Shown: positions 36,522 to 46,463 of the stretch, piece by piece
Position numbering within the stretch: position 1 is the first letter of the stretch
Layout: each line of letters starts with the position of its first letter
Assembly (NCBI GenBank): GCA_949288805.1
Contig: CASELL010000004.1
Coordinates: 1 to 51,169 of the forward strand
Source of the DNA: an uncultured Alphaproteobacteria bacterium
GTDB lineage: Bacteria > Pseudomonadota > Alphaproteobacteria > Rickettsiales > UBA1997
Length of the DNA: 51,169 nucleotides
Direction of reading: 5' to 3'
Notes under the pieces: model-generated
Seen by the model: the letters and a program-made list of their open reading frames with translations, nothing else
Databases searched by the model: none
Told to the model about the DNA's origin: nothing
Translations under genes and position numbers: made by a program

Positions 36522-36719
36522 ATGAAAGATGATTTTTTTTCAAAAAACAGAGAAGATAATGAAGAAGTTCCATATATGAATAATGATGGAGACTTATTAC
36601 AAGATTCAGTTAAAGAAGTTAAAAAATTAACAGAAAATATACAAAAAAGTATAGTTTCAAAAGATAATGTTGTTAAAGTAGATTTTTCTAAAAATGCTGG
36701 TAAAAAACATAAAAATTGA
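36522..36719 (+). CDS. Small acidic/charged protein, unknown
   Basis: The 65-residue frame follows a consensus promoter and overlaps the start of the methyltransferase gene by 26 nt, so it is probably translated. It is highly charged, with an acidic first half and a Lys-rich end (KNAGKKHKN), and has a helical middle (LLQDSVKEVKKLTENIQKSI). No known domain is recognised. Confidence 0.6.
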   Translation: MKDDFFSKNREDNEEVPYMNNDGDLLQDSVKEVKKLTENIQKSIVSKDNVVKVDFSKNAGKKHKN

Positions 36720-37905
36720 TAGTATATCAACAGACTATAAAGGTATATGTTATATTAATGATTTTAAATGTTTTGTTGATGAGGCAATAACTGAAGATAT
36801 TCTTGATATAGAGATTTACAAGGAAACAAATAAATTTTATTTTGCTAAAATAAAAAAAATAATTACTCCATCTTCTTATAGAAATACTAATATAGAATGT
36901 GAATATTACAAAAAATGTGGTGGTTGTGCTTTACAACATTTAAATCTTGATTACTATTATAAATTAAAAGAAGATTATATTAAAAAGTTATTTAATATAA
37001 GTAATATAGATATATTTAAAGTTGGTTTTGCTAAAAGAAGAAGGATTAATTTAAAATATTCTAATGGTAAATATGGTTTTTATCAAAAAAATACAACTAA
37101 TATAGTTTCTATAAATAAATGTTTGAACTTAACTCCATCAATTAATAGTATAATAAATAAATTAAATAATATAAAATTAACAAATCTTGATTCTGTTGAT
37201 ATTTTTGAAGTAGATAATGGAATAGGTATGAACTTTATTTTTAATAAAGATCCAAATATAAATGAATTTAAAAAATTAGATATATTAAAAAACGATGTAA
37301 TATCAATAAACTATACATATAAAGATAGAAAATCATTTGTGCCAATAATAAAAAATAATGATTTATTCTTAACACTAAAAAATAAACAAATATTGTTGCC
37401 AAATAATTTTTTTATGCAAGCCACAAAAGAAAGCCAAGACTTTATGATAAACAAAGTATGTGAAGAAATAAAAGATTATAAAAATGTTTACGATTTATAT
37501 TGTGGTATAGGTACTTATTCTTTTCCTTTAAGTGATTATAATAAAAAAATAACATGTTTTGAAGGTGAAGACTTAATGATAGATAGTATTAAAAAAAATA
37601 TTAATAAATCAAATATAAAAAACTTATTTTTTGAAAAGAAAGATCTTTATAATCAACCAATTACAGACTTTAAAAATGTTGACGCACTGGTAATAAATCC
37701 ACCTAGAAATGGAGCTGGGAATCAATGTAAGTTTATAAAAAATATTGATAAAATAATTTATGTATCATGTAATCCAGAAACTTTCAAAAAAGATTTAGAA
37801 ATATTAAAAAATAATAACTATATTATTAGTAAAATTATCTTAATTGATCAATTTTTTTATTCTAATCACGTAGAAATTATTTGTATTTTGAAAAACAACT
37901 CTTAA
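36694..37905 (+). CDS. TrmA/RlmC/RlmD-family RNA uracil-5 methyltransferase
   Basis: These enzymes methylate C5 of a uridine in rRNA or tRNA using AdoMet. The 403 residues have a short N-terminal TRAM-like part. Iron-sulfur cysteines Cys69, Cys75 and Cys78 (CEYYKKCGGC) come next, with a probable fourth in NKCLNLTP. The methyltransferase fold has DLYCGIGTYSFPL, NPPRNGAG and the nucleophile in YVSCNPETF near 363. The cluster cysteines favour the rRNA enzymes RlmC/RlmD over TrmA. It overlaps the small upstream gene by 26 nt. Confidence 0.9.
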   Translation: MLVKNIKIDSISTDYKGICYINDFKCFVDEAITEDILDIEIYKETNKFYFAKIKKIITPSSYRNTNIECEYYKKCGGCALQHLNLDYYYKLKEDYIKKLFNISNIDIFKVGFAKRRRINLKYSNGKYGFYQKNTTNIVSINKCLNLTPSINSIINKLNNIKLTNLDSVDIFEVDNGIGMNFIFNKDPNINEFKKLDILKNDVISINYTYKDRKSFVPIIKNNDLFLTLKNKQILLPNNFFMQATKESQDFMINKVCEEIKDYKNVYDLYCGIGTYSFPLSDYNKKITCFEGEDLMIDSIKKNINKSNIKNLFFEKKDLYNQPITDFKNVDALVINPPRNGAGNQCKFIKNIDKIIYVSCNPETFKKDLEILKNNNYIISKIILIDQFFYSNHVEIICILKNNS

Positions 37906-37924
37906 ATAGAGTTGTTTTTCAAAA
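37886..37924. terminator. Bidirectional terminator, 17-bp stem
   Basis: A perfect 17-bp stem (37886-37902 with 37908-37924) has the methyltransferase stop codon in its 5-nt loop, with A/T runs on both sides. It serves the methyltransferase and the convergent peroxiredoxin gene. Confidence 0.85.
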
Positions 37925-37927
37925 TTA

Positions 37928-38530
37928 TTATAAGTTATTAGCATGTTTTGAAAGATAAGAAGCAACTCCATCAAAACTTGCTTTTATACCTTCTTCACCA
38001 TTTTTCCAGTTTGCTGGACAAACATCTCCATGCTCTTGATGGAATTTTAAAGCATCAACCATTCTAATAGTTTCATCTATATTTCTTCCAAGTCCTAGAT
38101 CATTAACAACTTGGTGAACAACTATACCATTTTGATCTATTAAGAATGTTGCTCTATAAGCCAATTTAGCATCAGATAAAATACCATAATCTTCAGCTAT
38201 ATAACCACCAAGATCAGCAACCATAGGAAATTGTACATTACCTATACCACCCTTTTCTACTGGAGTATTTTTCCATGTAAAATGAACAAATTGACTATCA
38301 ACAGAGCAACCTATAACAACTACTCCTCTTTTTTCAAACTCTTTAAGTCTATTATTAAAAGCTATTATTTCAGATGGACAAACAAAAGTAAAATCTGCTG
38401 GCCAAAAGAATAAAACTGTAATTTTGCCTTTGATATAATCATAAAAATTAAAATCATCTTTAATTATATTATTAGGCATAACACAAGCTGATGTAAAGTC
38501 TGGGGCTTGTTTTCCAACTAACATTGTCAT
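37928..38530 (-). CDS. 2-Cys peroxiredoxin (AhpC/Prx1 type)
   Basis: This enzyme reduces hydrogen peroxide and organic peroxides in the cytoplasm. The 200 residues have the peroxidatic Cys51 in FTFVCPSE and the resolving Cys171 in HGDVCPANW. The GGIG loop is present, but the C-terminal YF motif of overoxidation-sensitive types is missing, so it should be a robust form. It is a single gene between terminators; the reductase partner is not adjacent. Confidence 0.95.
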   Translation of the reverse strand: MTMLVGKQAPDFTSACVMPNNIIKDDFNFYDYIKGKITVLFFWPADFTFVCPSEIIAFNNRLKEFEKRGVVVIGCSVDSQFVHFTWKNTPVEKGGIGNVQFPMVADLGGYIAEDYGILSDAKLAYRATFLIDQNGIVVHQVVNDLGLGRNIDETIRMVDALKFHQEHGDVCPANWKNGEEGIKASFDGVASYLSKHANNL

Positions 38531-38607
38531 AAAATATTAATAAATTATTTAAACTATAATTATTATAAAATATAAATAAATTAAAAAACAATATAAAAAA
38601 ACTTAAT

Positions 38608-39501
38608 TTATATTAAAATATTTGTTAAAAAATCCAATTGTATTTTATTAAACTTCATAAAACTATCATAATCAAGCCACTCTGTATCTTTATGATAATC
38701 TCCACCAGTTGCTTGATGATTTATTACTATACAATTATCAAAAAATCTAGAATCTGTTGTATTTTTTGTTGTAATGTATTCAATTTTATTATTTAAAATA
38801 TTTTCACATATATTTTTATATATTAAGTTGTATTTATTATCAATATCATAATTAATACATTTATTAAACATTAATATATCAAAATCTTTTATATATTTTT
38901 TTAACTCTTCTAATTTATTATCATTATCAATTAAAATATCAATTTCATCATCAATAAAATCAATATAATATTTTCCAAAAATATTTTTTATTTCGTTTTT
39001 ATTATAATTACATTTTGTTTTTATAGTTAAAGCCCCTAAAATATTTTTTACAATTTTATTTATATCACCAACCCCACTATCACTGTCTAAAACTATTTTA
39101 GTTTTAATATTGTCAGCCCAATATTTAGTTTCACTTTCTATTGCAGTTTCTTCATCTGTTGCTATAATTATACCATATTTTATATTTATATTATTATCTA
39201 TAATATATTTTAGATTAAATAAAGCACTAACTAAAAAACTTTTCATATCAAAAACACCCCTACCATAAATAATGTTATCTTTTTTATTTATATTATAAAT
39301 TGACATAGGAACAACATCAATATGACAAGTTGATATAATATCAAAATTATTCGTATTTATATTACTTAATAAAACTGAATTTTTATAAGATTGTATTTTT
39401 ATATTATTATTAAATATTTTTAAACATTCATTAATAGCTATTTTACAATTATCTTCATTATATGTTGGTATTTTTACTAATTTTTCTAACAATTTAAACA
39501 T
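38608..39501 (-). CDS. Short M20-family metallopeptidase/deacylase
   Basis: M20 enzymes (ArgE, DapE, aminoacylases) hydrolyse amide bonds with two zinc ions. Visible motifs are TCHIDVVP (first metal His), GRGVFDMKS (bridging Asp), TDEET (catalytic Glu), LDSDSG and the late GGDYHKDTEW (metal His). The length of 297 is about 75 short of ArgE/DapE; the loss falls in the central lid or dimerisation domain. It stands alone and diverges from murE. ArgE-like or DapE-like activity is possible, but the substrate is not determinable. Confidence 0.8.
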   Translation of the reverse strand: MFKLLEKLVKIPTYNEDNCKIAINECLKIFNNNIKIQSYKNSVLLSNINTNNFDIISTCHIDVVPMSIYNINKKDNIIYGRGVFDMKSFLVSALFNLKYIIDNNINIKYGIIIATDEETAIESETKYWADNIKTKIVLDSDSGVGDINKIVKNILGALTIKTKCNYNKNEIKNIFGKYYIDFIDDEIDILIDNDNKLEELKKYIKDFDILMFNKCINYDIDNKYNLIYKNICENILNNKIEYITTKNTTDSRFFDNCIVINHQATGGDYHKDTEWLDYDSFMKFNKIQLDFLTNILI

Positions 39502-39564
39502 AAAAAACTTGTTATTTGATTTTTTAGTTATATTATAATTTTAGTTAATAAATTTTTTTTATCA

Positions 39565-41031
39565 ATGAAAATAAAAGAACTTTTAAAAGATATAAATTAT
39601 AATATTATTCAAGGTAATGAAGATATAGATATAAAAGATATTGAAAATAACAACAATAATTTACAAGACAAAAAAGATATATTATTTGTTTGTATAGTAG
39701 GAACAAAATTTGATGGACACGATTTTGTTAATACTTTAAATGATAATGTAAAAGCAATTTTAGTTGAAAAAGATATAAAAACTAATGATAATAAAACAAT
39801 AATTAAAGTAGAAAACACAAGAGATGTTATGAACAAACTATCTTTCAATTTTTATAATAATCCTCAAAATAAAGTTAAAGTTATTGGTGTTACTGGAACA
39901 AGCGGAAAAACTTCTACTACAATCATAACTGAAACTATTTTAAAACATTTAAACAAAAAAATAGCGGTTTTAGGAACTTTGGGTTGTAGAATTAATGAAG
40001 AAAGAATACCTTTAAAATCTACAACAATTACTACTCCTGATAGTCTTGAATTAGCAGGAATGTTTGATTATGTGGTAAAAAATAATGTTGATTATGTTGT
40101 TATGGAAGCAACTTCACATTCTCTTGCTTTAAATAGAGTTGATGCTATTAATTTCGAAGTTGGTATTTTTACTAATATAGGAATAGAACATCTAGATTTC
40201 CATAAAACAAAAGAGGAATACGCTAAAACAAAATATAAATTATTTGAATTATCTAATAACTGTATTTTTAACATTGATGATGAATATGGTTTAGAATTTT
40301 ATAATAAAAATAATAAAAATAAACTATCTACATCATTACAAAATGAAAATGCTGATTTATATGGCTATAATATAAATACAACCCCTAATGGAACATATTT
40401 TGACTTAAAATATAAAAATAAAGAATATAAGAATAATTTTATAAATCTTGTTGGTATATTCTCAGTATATAATACATTAGGTGCAATTGGTGCTTGTTTA
40501 TTATTAGGTTATGATATTAACGAAGTTTTAAAATCTTTAAACAATATTAGTTATATAGTAGGAAGATGTGAATCTGTAAATAATAATAAGGGTATAAATA
40601 TAATTATTGATTATGCTCATACGGCAGAACAATTCGATAATATATTAAAAGCAATTAAAAAATTTACAAAAGGAAAATTGATTTCTTTATTTGGTTGTGG
40701 TGGTGATAGAGATAATTCCAAACGACCATTAATGGGAGAAGTAGCTGGAAAATTAAGCGATTATGTGATAATAGCAGAAGATAATCCTAGAAGTGAAAAT
40801 CCAAATGAAATTAATAAACAAATAGAAGTTGGAATCAAAAAAACTAATACTCCTTATAAACTCTTTGTTAATAGAAAAGAAGCTATTGAATATGCTTTAA
40901 GTATAGCAAAAGAAGGAGATACTTTCATAATGCTTGGCAAAGGTCCAGAAAAATATCAAGAATATAAAAATGGCGAAAAAGCTTATTTTTGTGAAAGAGA
41001 AGTTGTTGAAAATTACTTAAAAAATAATTAG
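39565..41031 (+). CDS. murE: UDP-MurNAc-L-Ala-D-Glu:meso-diaminopimelate ligase
   Basis: MurE adds meso-DAP to the peptidoglycan precursor in the cytoplasm. The 488 residues have the ATP loop GVTGTSGKTSTT near 110, TTTPDS, the central-domain NIGIEHLDFH, and DNPRSENP near 408. The DNPR motif marks DAP-adding enzymes rather than lysine-adding ones. truB begins 1 nt after the stop; other mur genes are not adjacent. Confidence 0.96.
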   Translation: MKIKELLKDINYNIIQGNEDIDIKDIENNNNNLQDKKDILFVCIVGTKFDGHDFVNTLNDNVKAILVEKDIKTNDNKTIIKVENTRDVMNKLSFNFYNNPQNKVKVIGVTGTSGKTSTTIITETILKHLNKKIAVLGTLGCRINEERIPLKSTTITTPDSLELAGMFDYVVKNNVDYVVMEATSHSLALNRVDAINFEVGIFTNIGIEHLDFHKTKEEYAKTKYKLFELSNNCIFNIDDEYGLEFYNKNNKNKLSTSLQNENADLYGYNINTTPNGTYFDLKYKNKEYKNNFINLVGIFSVYNTLGAIGACLLLGYDINEVLKSLNNISYIVGRCESVNNNKGINIIIDYAHTAEQFDNILKAIKKFTKGKLISLFGCGGDRDNSKRPLMGEVAGKLSDYVIIAEDNPRSENPNEINKQIEVGIKKTNTPYKLFVNRKEAIEYALSIAKEGDTFIMLGKGPEKYQEYKNGEKAYFCEREVVENYLKNN

Positions 41032-41032
41032 T

Positions 41033-41707
41033 ATGGAAGAAAGTGGTTGGTTAAATATTAATAAACCTATTGGTTATACTTCTACAAAAATTGTTGCTAT
41101 TATAAAAAGAATTACAAAAGCAAAAAAAGTAGGACATGGTGGAACGCTTGATCCTTTAGCATCAGGTGTTTTACCTATATGTATAAATAAAGCAACAAAA
41201 CAAGTTGAAAATATGATGAATCATGATAAAAAATATTTATTTCATTTAACATTTGGAGAGTTTAGATCTACTTATGATAGTGAAGGCGATATTTTAGAAA
41301 AAAATAATTTTATCCCAAAAGAAAAAGATATAATTAATAATATAAATAATTTCATTGGCAATATAGAACAAACTCCACCTGTTTATTCTGCTATAAAAGT
41401 TAATGGTAAAAGAGCCTGTGATTTGATTAGAGAAGGAAAAACTGTTGAGTTAAAATCAAGAATAATAAAAATATATGATATAAAATATAATGGTTTTATA
41501 AATAACAATACAATAGAATTGTTAGTCCATTGTGGTAGAGGTTGTTATATTAGAAGTCTTGGTATTGATCTAGCAAAATCTTTAAATGCTATTGCCTATA
41601 TATCAAAATTAGAAAGAACAAAAGTTGGATACTTTTTGTTGAAAAATTCTCTAAATATTGAAAATATTGATTTGAATACTATAAAAAATAACCTAATAGT
41701 ATTTTAA
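41033..41707 (+). CDS. truB: tRNA pseudouridine-55 synthase, short form
   Basis: TruB makes pseudouridine 55 in the T-loop of tRNAs. The catalytic Asp40 is in GHGGTLDPLASGVLP. Later motifs VYSAIKVNGKRA and GRGCYIRSLGIDLA are in place. At 224 residues it ends about 80 before E. coli TruB, so the C-terminal PUA-like RNA-binding domain is absent. The catalytic core is complete, and similar short forms occur in small genomes. It is coupled to murE and followed by a terminator. Confidence 0.94.
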   Translation: MEESGWLNINKPIGYTSTKIVAIIKRITKAKKVGHGGTLDPLASGVLPICINKATKQVENMMNHDKKYLFHLTFGEFRSTYDSEGDILEKNNFIPKEKDIINNINNFIGNIEQTPPVYSAIKVNGKRACDLIREGKTVELKSRIIKIYDIKYNGFINNNTIELLVHCGRGCYIRSLGIDLAKSLNAIAYISKLERTKVGYFLLKNSLNIENIDLNTIKNNLIVF

Positions 41708-41742
41708 AAAAGAGAATTACTTATCAAACATAATTCTCTTTT
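41708..41742. terminator. Bidirectional terminator between truB and lpxA
   Basis: A 12-bp stem (41708-41719 with 41731-41742) with an 11-nt loop is flanked by A- and T-runs, between two convergent genes. Confidence 0.8.
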
Positions 41743-41770
41743 ATTTGTGAACTAAACATTTAAACATCAA

Positions 41771-42625
41771 CTATTTAACTTTAACAGTAATATGTCTTTT
41801 AGAATCTTGTAATAAGAATTTCACTATATCATCAACAACCTTAGACCCTTCATATTTTATCTTTAATTCTTCAATTAAGTCAAAAAGACTAGAAGATTCA
41901 GCACAAAATGCTTCTTTATAAAAATGTCTCAAATCATTAATTTGTTTTTTAGTAAACTTTCTTCTTTTTAATCCAACAAGATTAATACCTTCTAAACTTG
42001 TTTTTCTAGGCTCCAGTGCCACACCATAAGGTATAACATCTTTCTCTACACCAGTCATACCACCAATCATAGCATGTTTTCCAATTCTAACTTTTTGATG
42101 TATAGCAGACATACCACCTATTACTACATAATTACCAACATGTACATGTCCACCTAAGGTAGCATTATTAGCAAAAATACAATTACTTCCTATAACACAA
42201 TCATGGGCAATATGAGTATTAACCATAAATAAATTGTTATTTCCTATTTTTGTAATCATATGATCACCCTTTGTTCCTGGGTGAATAGTGCAATGTTCTC
42301 TAATTCTATTATTATTACCAATGATTATTTTAGAGTTTTCTCCTTCAAACTTTAAATCTTGAGGTTCTTGACCTATAACAGCAAATGAAAATATTTTATT
42401 GCCATTACCTATTGTAGTATTACCTTCAATAATTACATTAGACTTTAATTCACAATCATCACCAATAACAACGTTTTTTCCTATAACGCAAAATGGACCA
42501 ATTTTAGTGTTTTTACCAATTTTAGCACCCTCTTCTATGATTGCTGTTGGATGTATGTTTCTATTATTGTTTTTAACAGAATTGTAATTTATTGTATTAT
42601 TATCTATTAACATCTCTTTATACAT
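41771..42625 (-). CDS. lpxA: UDP-N-acetylglucosamine acyltransferase
   Basis: LpxA adds the first acyl chain to UDP-GlcNAc in lipid A synthesis. The 284 residues have about ten left-handed beta-helix hexapeptide repeats (about 25-210), the catalytic His in [11 protein letters not shown], and the C-terminal helical domain with GLKRRKF. The 25-residue N-terminal extension is slightly longer than usual; a later ATG is not available in a better place. It stands apart from lpxD, fabZ and lpxB. Its presence shows an outer membrane with lipid A. Confidence 0.95.
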   Translation of the reverse strand: MYKEMLIDNNTINYNSVKNNNRNIHPTAIIEEGAKIGKNTKIGPFCVIGKNVVIGDDCELKSNVIIEGNTTIGNGNKIFSFAVIGQEPQDLKFEGENSKIIIGNNNRIREHCTIHPGTKGDHMITKIGNNNLFMVNTHIAHDCVIGSNCIFANNATLGGHVHVGNYVVIGGMSAIHQKVRIGKHAMIGGMTGVEKDVIPYGVALEPRKTSLEGINLVGLKRRKFTKKQINDLRHFYKEAFCAESSSLFDLIEELKIKYEGSKVVDDIVKFLLQDSKRHITVKVK

Positions 42626-42702
42626 AATTTCTAAAACATATTTACTGTTTTAAGTATAAAAAGTTATAATATTTTTATCAAATCAATTTTTATTACAATT
42701 TA

Positions 42703-43176
42703 TTACAACAACAATAAATCATTTTTTAATAATTCTATACTATTTTTTATATCATCTGCAAAAGATGTTATAATATTTTCCAAAGAGTCTTTATTTTCAA
42801 TATTAGAGGAAGAATTTTTTTTCTCCAATAAAATCAAATTAATTAAAACATTTCTAATTCTATTAATATTTTCCATTTTTTCTTCAATGGTTTGATTAGC
42901 CTTATCTTTTTCTATTAAATATTTAGAAATGCTAGATAGAATATCTAACAAAACATCTGCTGGATTTACAAGCAGAGAACCAAATTTTTTTAATTTTAAG
43001 TTTATAAGTAAATAAAATAATAATATAGTTCTATCAATATTAAAACCAAGTCTAATAGATAATTCATTACACTCTTGACTTAATTCATCCGCTATTGATA
43101 AAAATAAATCCTTTTCATCTGGATTTTTTAATTTTATAGTAGCAACAATATTGTATATATTTATTTCTAATTCCAT
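42703..43176 (-). CDS. ZapA-like cell-division protein (tentative)
   Basis: Residues 1-65 follow the ZapA pattern: two short beta strands (EINIYNIVATIKLK), DEKDLFLSIADELSQECNEL, then a helix with RTILLFYLLINLKL. ZapA stabilises FtsZ filaments at midcell. The 157 residues exceed typical ZapA by about 50, with an added helical, Asn/Ser-rich tail. It shares one base (TAATG) with the coiled-coil gene upstream, the arrangement known for zauP-zapA in Caulobacter. The call rests on pattern and context and is not certain. Confidence 0.5.
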   Translation of the reverse strand: MELEINIYNIVATIKLKNPDEKDLFLSIADELSQECNELSIRLGFNIDRTILLFYLLINLKLKKFGSLLVNPADVLLDILSSISKYLIEKDKANQTIEEKMENINRIRNVLINLILLEKKNSSSNIENKDSLENIITSFADDIKNSIELLKNDLLLL

Positions 43177-43805
43177 TAATAAACCTCAACTAAAATATCG
43201 TTATATTTTTCCATTAATTTTAAAAAAGATTCTTTTAACTCACCAACACTATTAACCTTGTCTTTAATTTCGTTTTCTAATTTTGTTATAGTTTGTAATT
43301 GTAAATCATTAATCCTGTTTAATTCTTTATTGTTCAAAGTTAAAACATTAATCTCTTCTTTTGTTTTATTTAAAGTATTATTTAGTAATATTATTTCATT
43401 TTCTAGAGTGTTTATTTTTTCATCTTTTTCTATAATAGATATAGAGTTTTCTTTCAATATTTTTTCTTTTTCTTCCAATTCTAGAGCTATTAATCTAAAA
43501 GCAGACATATCTTTCGTATTTATTGTAGATTTATTAGAATTATCAGATATAGCTTTTTTTAATTTTTTATTATCTTTTTTAAGTTTTAAAATATTTTTTA
43601 AAAATAATTTGAACAATGTATTATTTTTTTTACAATCTCTTAAAGATTCAATATCGTAGAATATGAATATTTTAGGTTTATTGGCTAATTCTTGAATTTT
43701 TTTGTTTTTGTTATCTATATTTTTTTTTACATCATTTATAAAAGAATCTAAGGAAATATTTATTTCTTGTTTTTTTTCTAATAGTATTTTTTTTATATCA
43801 TCCAT
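43176..43805 (-). CDS. Coiled-coil protein, ZauP-like (tentative)
   Basis: The frame is open to 43919, but the first 38 residues of that long form would overlap the divergent VirB4-like gene and are low-complexity. ATG 43803-43805 (MDDIKKILLEKKQEIN) is the preferred start, giving 209 residues. Two long coiled-coil regions are evident (about 15-70 and 95-200), rich in Leu heptads and Lys/Glu. No membrane segment remains with this start. It is coupled by one base to the ZapA-like gene, so a ZauP-like division role is a reasonable guess. Confidence 0.6.
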   Translation of the reverse strand: MDDIKKILLEKKQEINISLDSFINDVKKNIDNKNKKIQELANKPKIFIFYDIESLRDCKKNNTLFKLFLKNILKLKKDNKKLKKAISDNSNKSTINTKDMSAFRLIALELEEKEKILKENSISIIEKDEKINTLENEIILLNNTLNKTKEEINVLTLNNKELNRINDLQLQTITKLENEIKDKVNSVGELKESFLKLMEKYNDILVEVY

Positions 43806-43912
43806 TTTTATCTTGATTATTTTAATAAATGTTTTATTATTTAAAAAGATAATAGTTTTTATTTTAATAAAATCAAGTGTTTTTATTAAATTTTTAAAGT
43901 AATACATTAAAA

Positions 43913-46459
43913 ATGGCAAAAATAGAAGAAAAAATAATAGATGATATAAATATAGATAATAATTTTGCTAGTAAGCAATTAAATTCAGATATTATTCCTT
44001 ATGCTTGCTATTATGATGAAAACACAATAATAACACAAAATGGAGAATTGTTATCAACAATAAAAATACCATCTTTTATAGTTAATAAATCAAAAGATTC
44101 TTTTTATAATTTAAGAAAAGACTTAACTGAAACCTGTAAAAAACACTCAAAAAAAAATAATAATATAAACTTTTGGTTTCAAACAATTAGATTACCAGTA
44201 AATATGATTCCAAAAAATCAAAATTATGACGATTATATTTTTTCTAATAAAATAATAAATAAATGGAATGATTTTTATAAATGGGACAACCAATATGCTA
44301 ACGAAATATATATAACTATAATAATAGCACCGGAAGAAGGAAAAACTTCTTCATATATAAATTTTTTAAAAGCAATAAACTTTTCTTTGCTTAAAGGAGC
44401 AAAGATAAAGGAAATATCTAAAATGTCAAAAATATTGTCTAACGTAGTAAAAAATATTTTAGAAGATTTAAAATCCTATGCTGCGGAATTATTAACAATA
44501 AGAAAAATTGATAATACTTATTATTCAGATCATCTAAAATTTTTTTCCATGATAATTAATGGTGAAAATAAAGATATAAAATTGCCAATAAATGAATTAT
44601 CAAACTCTTTAATTACACGCAAAATAGCCTATGGAAAAAATCTAATACAATTATATAATAAAACAAATTCTCACTATGTAGCAATAATATCGCTAAAATA
44701 TTGCAATAATATATTTTTATCAATATTAGATAAAATAATACAATTAAATCAGGAAATAATTATAACACAATCAATAACTTTTATAGATGAAAAACCAATT
44801 AATGATGAAATGATGAAATATTTCGAAGTTTTAAACTTAAACGAAGATGATTATATATTAAATAACTCAGAAATAGGTGAAATGTTGCCAGATAAAGACA
44901 AAGAAGATGGTAGAATATGTTTGAGTCAAGTTTTAATAAAATTAAAATCAAATACAAAAGAAGGACTAGAAAAAAATGTAAAAACAATGTTTGATGTTTT
45001 AAATAAAATAGGTTTTGTTGCTGTAAGAGAAGAAATGTTTATGCCAACTTTGTTCTGGTCGCAATTACCAGCAAATTTTAATTTTGTAAAAAGATTTCAA
45101 AAAATACCAGTTAATAACTTATGTAATTTTACATCTCTATTCAATTTTCCAGTTGGTAAAATATCAAATAATTACTGGGGAGATGCTATATTGGTTCTAA
45201 AAACAGCTCTAGAAACACCATATTTTTTTTCTTTTCATAACGAGAAAAATGGTAATACTTTAATAATAGGTCCAAAATATACAAAAAAAACTAAATATTT
45301 AAATCTATTTTTAATGTCGGCAACAAAACAAATTAAAAAGTTAATATATATAGATAATACAAATAGATCTAAAGTATTTATAAATAGTTTAAATGGAAAA
45401 TATTATTTTATAACAAGACAAGAATCAAAAAAAAGACTATATATAAACCCATTCCAATTAGAAAAAACACAAGAAAATATTGATTTTATGCTTGAATGGT
45501 TGTACACAATAATAAAAAATTATGATGATGGTATGATTGCTATTGAAAATACAGAAACAAATTTAGAAAACGAGTGGCAAAAATTAAAAGAAATATTAAA
45601 CAACAGAATAGATAATATAAATAAAATAGGAGATGTCTTAGATATAGCTAAAAATGAAAAATTAGAAGAAATAACAGAGGCACTTTCTAAGTGGGCTAGT
45701 CCAACTGGTTATGGTTTTCTTTTTAATGAAGATAATAGAGAAACATTAGACTTATATACAGAAGAAAGTATTGTAGGAATTAACCTAAATGCAATAATAA
45801 ATAATGAAGAATTAAAAATTGCAATTTTTCAATATATAATACATAATATATTACAAAAAACAAATGGAGAACCAACTATTTTAGCTATAGACGAAAGCTG
45901 GTTATTGTTTGATAATAAATATTTTGCTAAAAATCTATCTAATATAACAAAAAAACTATATGATAAAAATGTTGCAATAGTTGCTACAACAAGTGGAGCT
46001 GATAGTTATGAAACAAGTAACATACAATCATCAGTAAGAAAACTTTTTCCAACAAATATTTTATTACCAAATTTAAAAACACCAATATACCAAAGAAAAA
46101 TATTCAATATTAATGAAGAGGAATCAAGAATTCTTTCTCTAATGAAAGAAGAAAATAACAATATTTTAATTAAAAATTCAAAAGACACAATAATAACATC
46201 AATAGATTTTAATTTTTTGACAGACGAGGAAAAACGAATTTTTTCTTGTAGTAATTTAGATTCAAATATAATGACAAAAGCAAAAGAATTAATAAATTCT
46301 ACAGATGTTAAAGATTGGCTGCCTTTAATGTTTGAATTAATAAAAAGATATGAAAAAATAAAATTTGAAGAAAAACAAAAAGAACAAGAAAGAAGACAAA
46401 TAAAATGGGAAGAAGCAAAACAAACAAAAGGTGCTGGAAACATATTGAAGGAAGAATAA
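43913..46459 (+). CDS. VirB4/TrbE-like type IV secretion ATPase with degenerate P-loop
   Basis: VirB4 ATPases energise type IV secretion from the inner face of the inner membrane. The 848 residues match in length and order: N-terminal CagE/TrbE/VirB4 domain (about 30-400) and C-terminal RecA-like domain (about 440-760). The latter carries Walker B ILAIDESWLL (Asp660, Glu661) and the following helix pattern. Walker A reads GPKYTKKT at 453-460: the second Gly of GxxxxGKT is Lys, so ATP binding may be lost or altered. The C-terminal tail is a charged coiled coil. No other T4SS gene is in the window. Rickettsiales are known for divergent second VirB4 copies. Confidence 0.85.
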   Translation: MAKIEEKIIDDINIDNNFASKQLNSDIIPYACYYDENTIITQNGELLSTIKIPSFIVNKSKDSFYNLRKDLTETCKKHSKKNNNINFWFQTIRLPVNMIPKNQNYDDYIFSNKIINKWNDFYKWDNQYANEIYITIIIAPEEGKTSSYINFLKAINFSLLKGAKIKEISKMSKILSNVVKNILEDLKSYAAELLTIRKIDNTYYSDHLKFFSMIINGENKDIKLPINELSNSLITRKIAYGKNLIQLYNKTNSHYVAIISLKYCNNIFLSILDKIIQLNQEIIITQSITFIDEKPINDEMMKYFEVLNLNEDDYILNNSEIGEMLPDKDKEDGRICLSQVLIKLKSNTKEGLEKNVKTMFDVLNKIGFVAVREEMFMPTLFWSQLPANFNFVKRFQKIPVNNLCNFTSLFNFPVGKISNNYWGDAILVLKTALETPYFFSFHNEKNGNTLIIGPKYTKKTKYLNLFLMSATKQIKKLIYIDNTNRSKVFINSLNGKYYFITRQESKKRLYINPFQLEKTQENIDFMLEWLYTIIKNYDDGMIAIENTETNLENEWQKLKEILNNRIDNINKIGDVLDIAKNEKLEEITEALSKWASPTGYGFLFNEDNRETLDLYTEESIVGINLNAIINNEELKIAIFQYIIHNILQKTNGEPTILAIDESWLLFDNKYFAKNLSNITKKLYDKNVAIVATTSGADSYETSNIQSSVRKLFPTNILLPNLKTPIYQRKIFNINEEESRILSLMKEENNNILIKNSKDTIITSIDFNFLTDEEKRIFSCSNLDSNIMTKAKELINSTDVKDWLPLMFELIKRYEKIKFEEKQKEQERRQIKWEEAKQTKGAGNILKEE

Positions 46460-46463
46460 GAAT

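Noticed and set aside
43806-43919. N-terminal extension of the coiled-coil gene up to 43919
   Set aside because: It would overlap the divergent VirB4-like start, is low-complexity, and ATG 43803-43805 gives a sensible start with room for divergent promoters.
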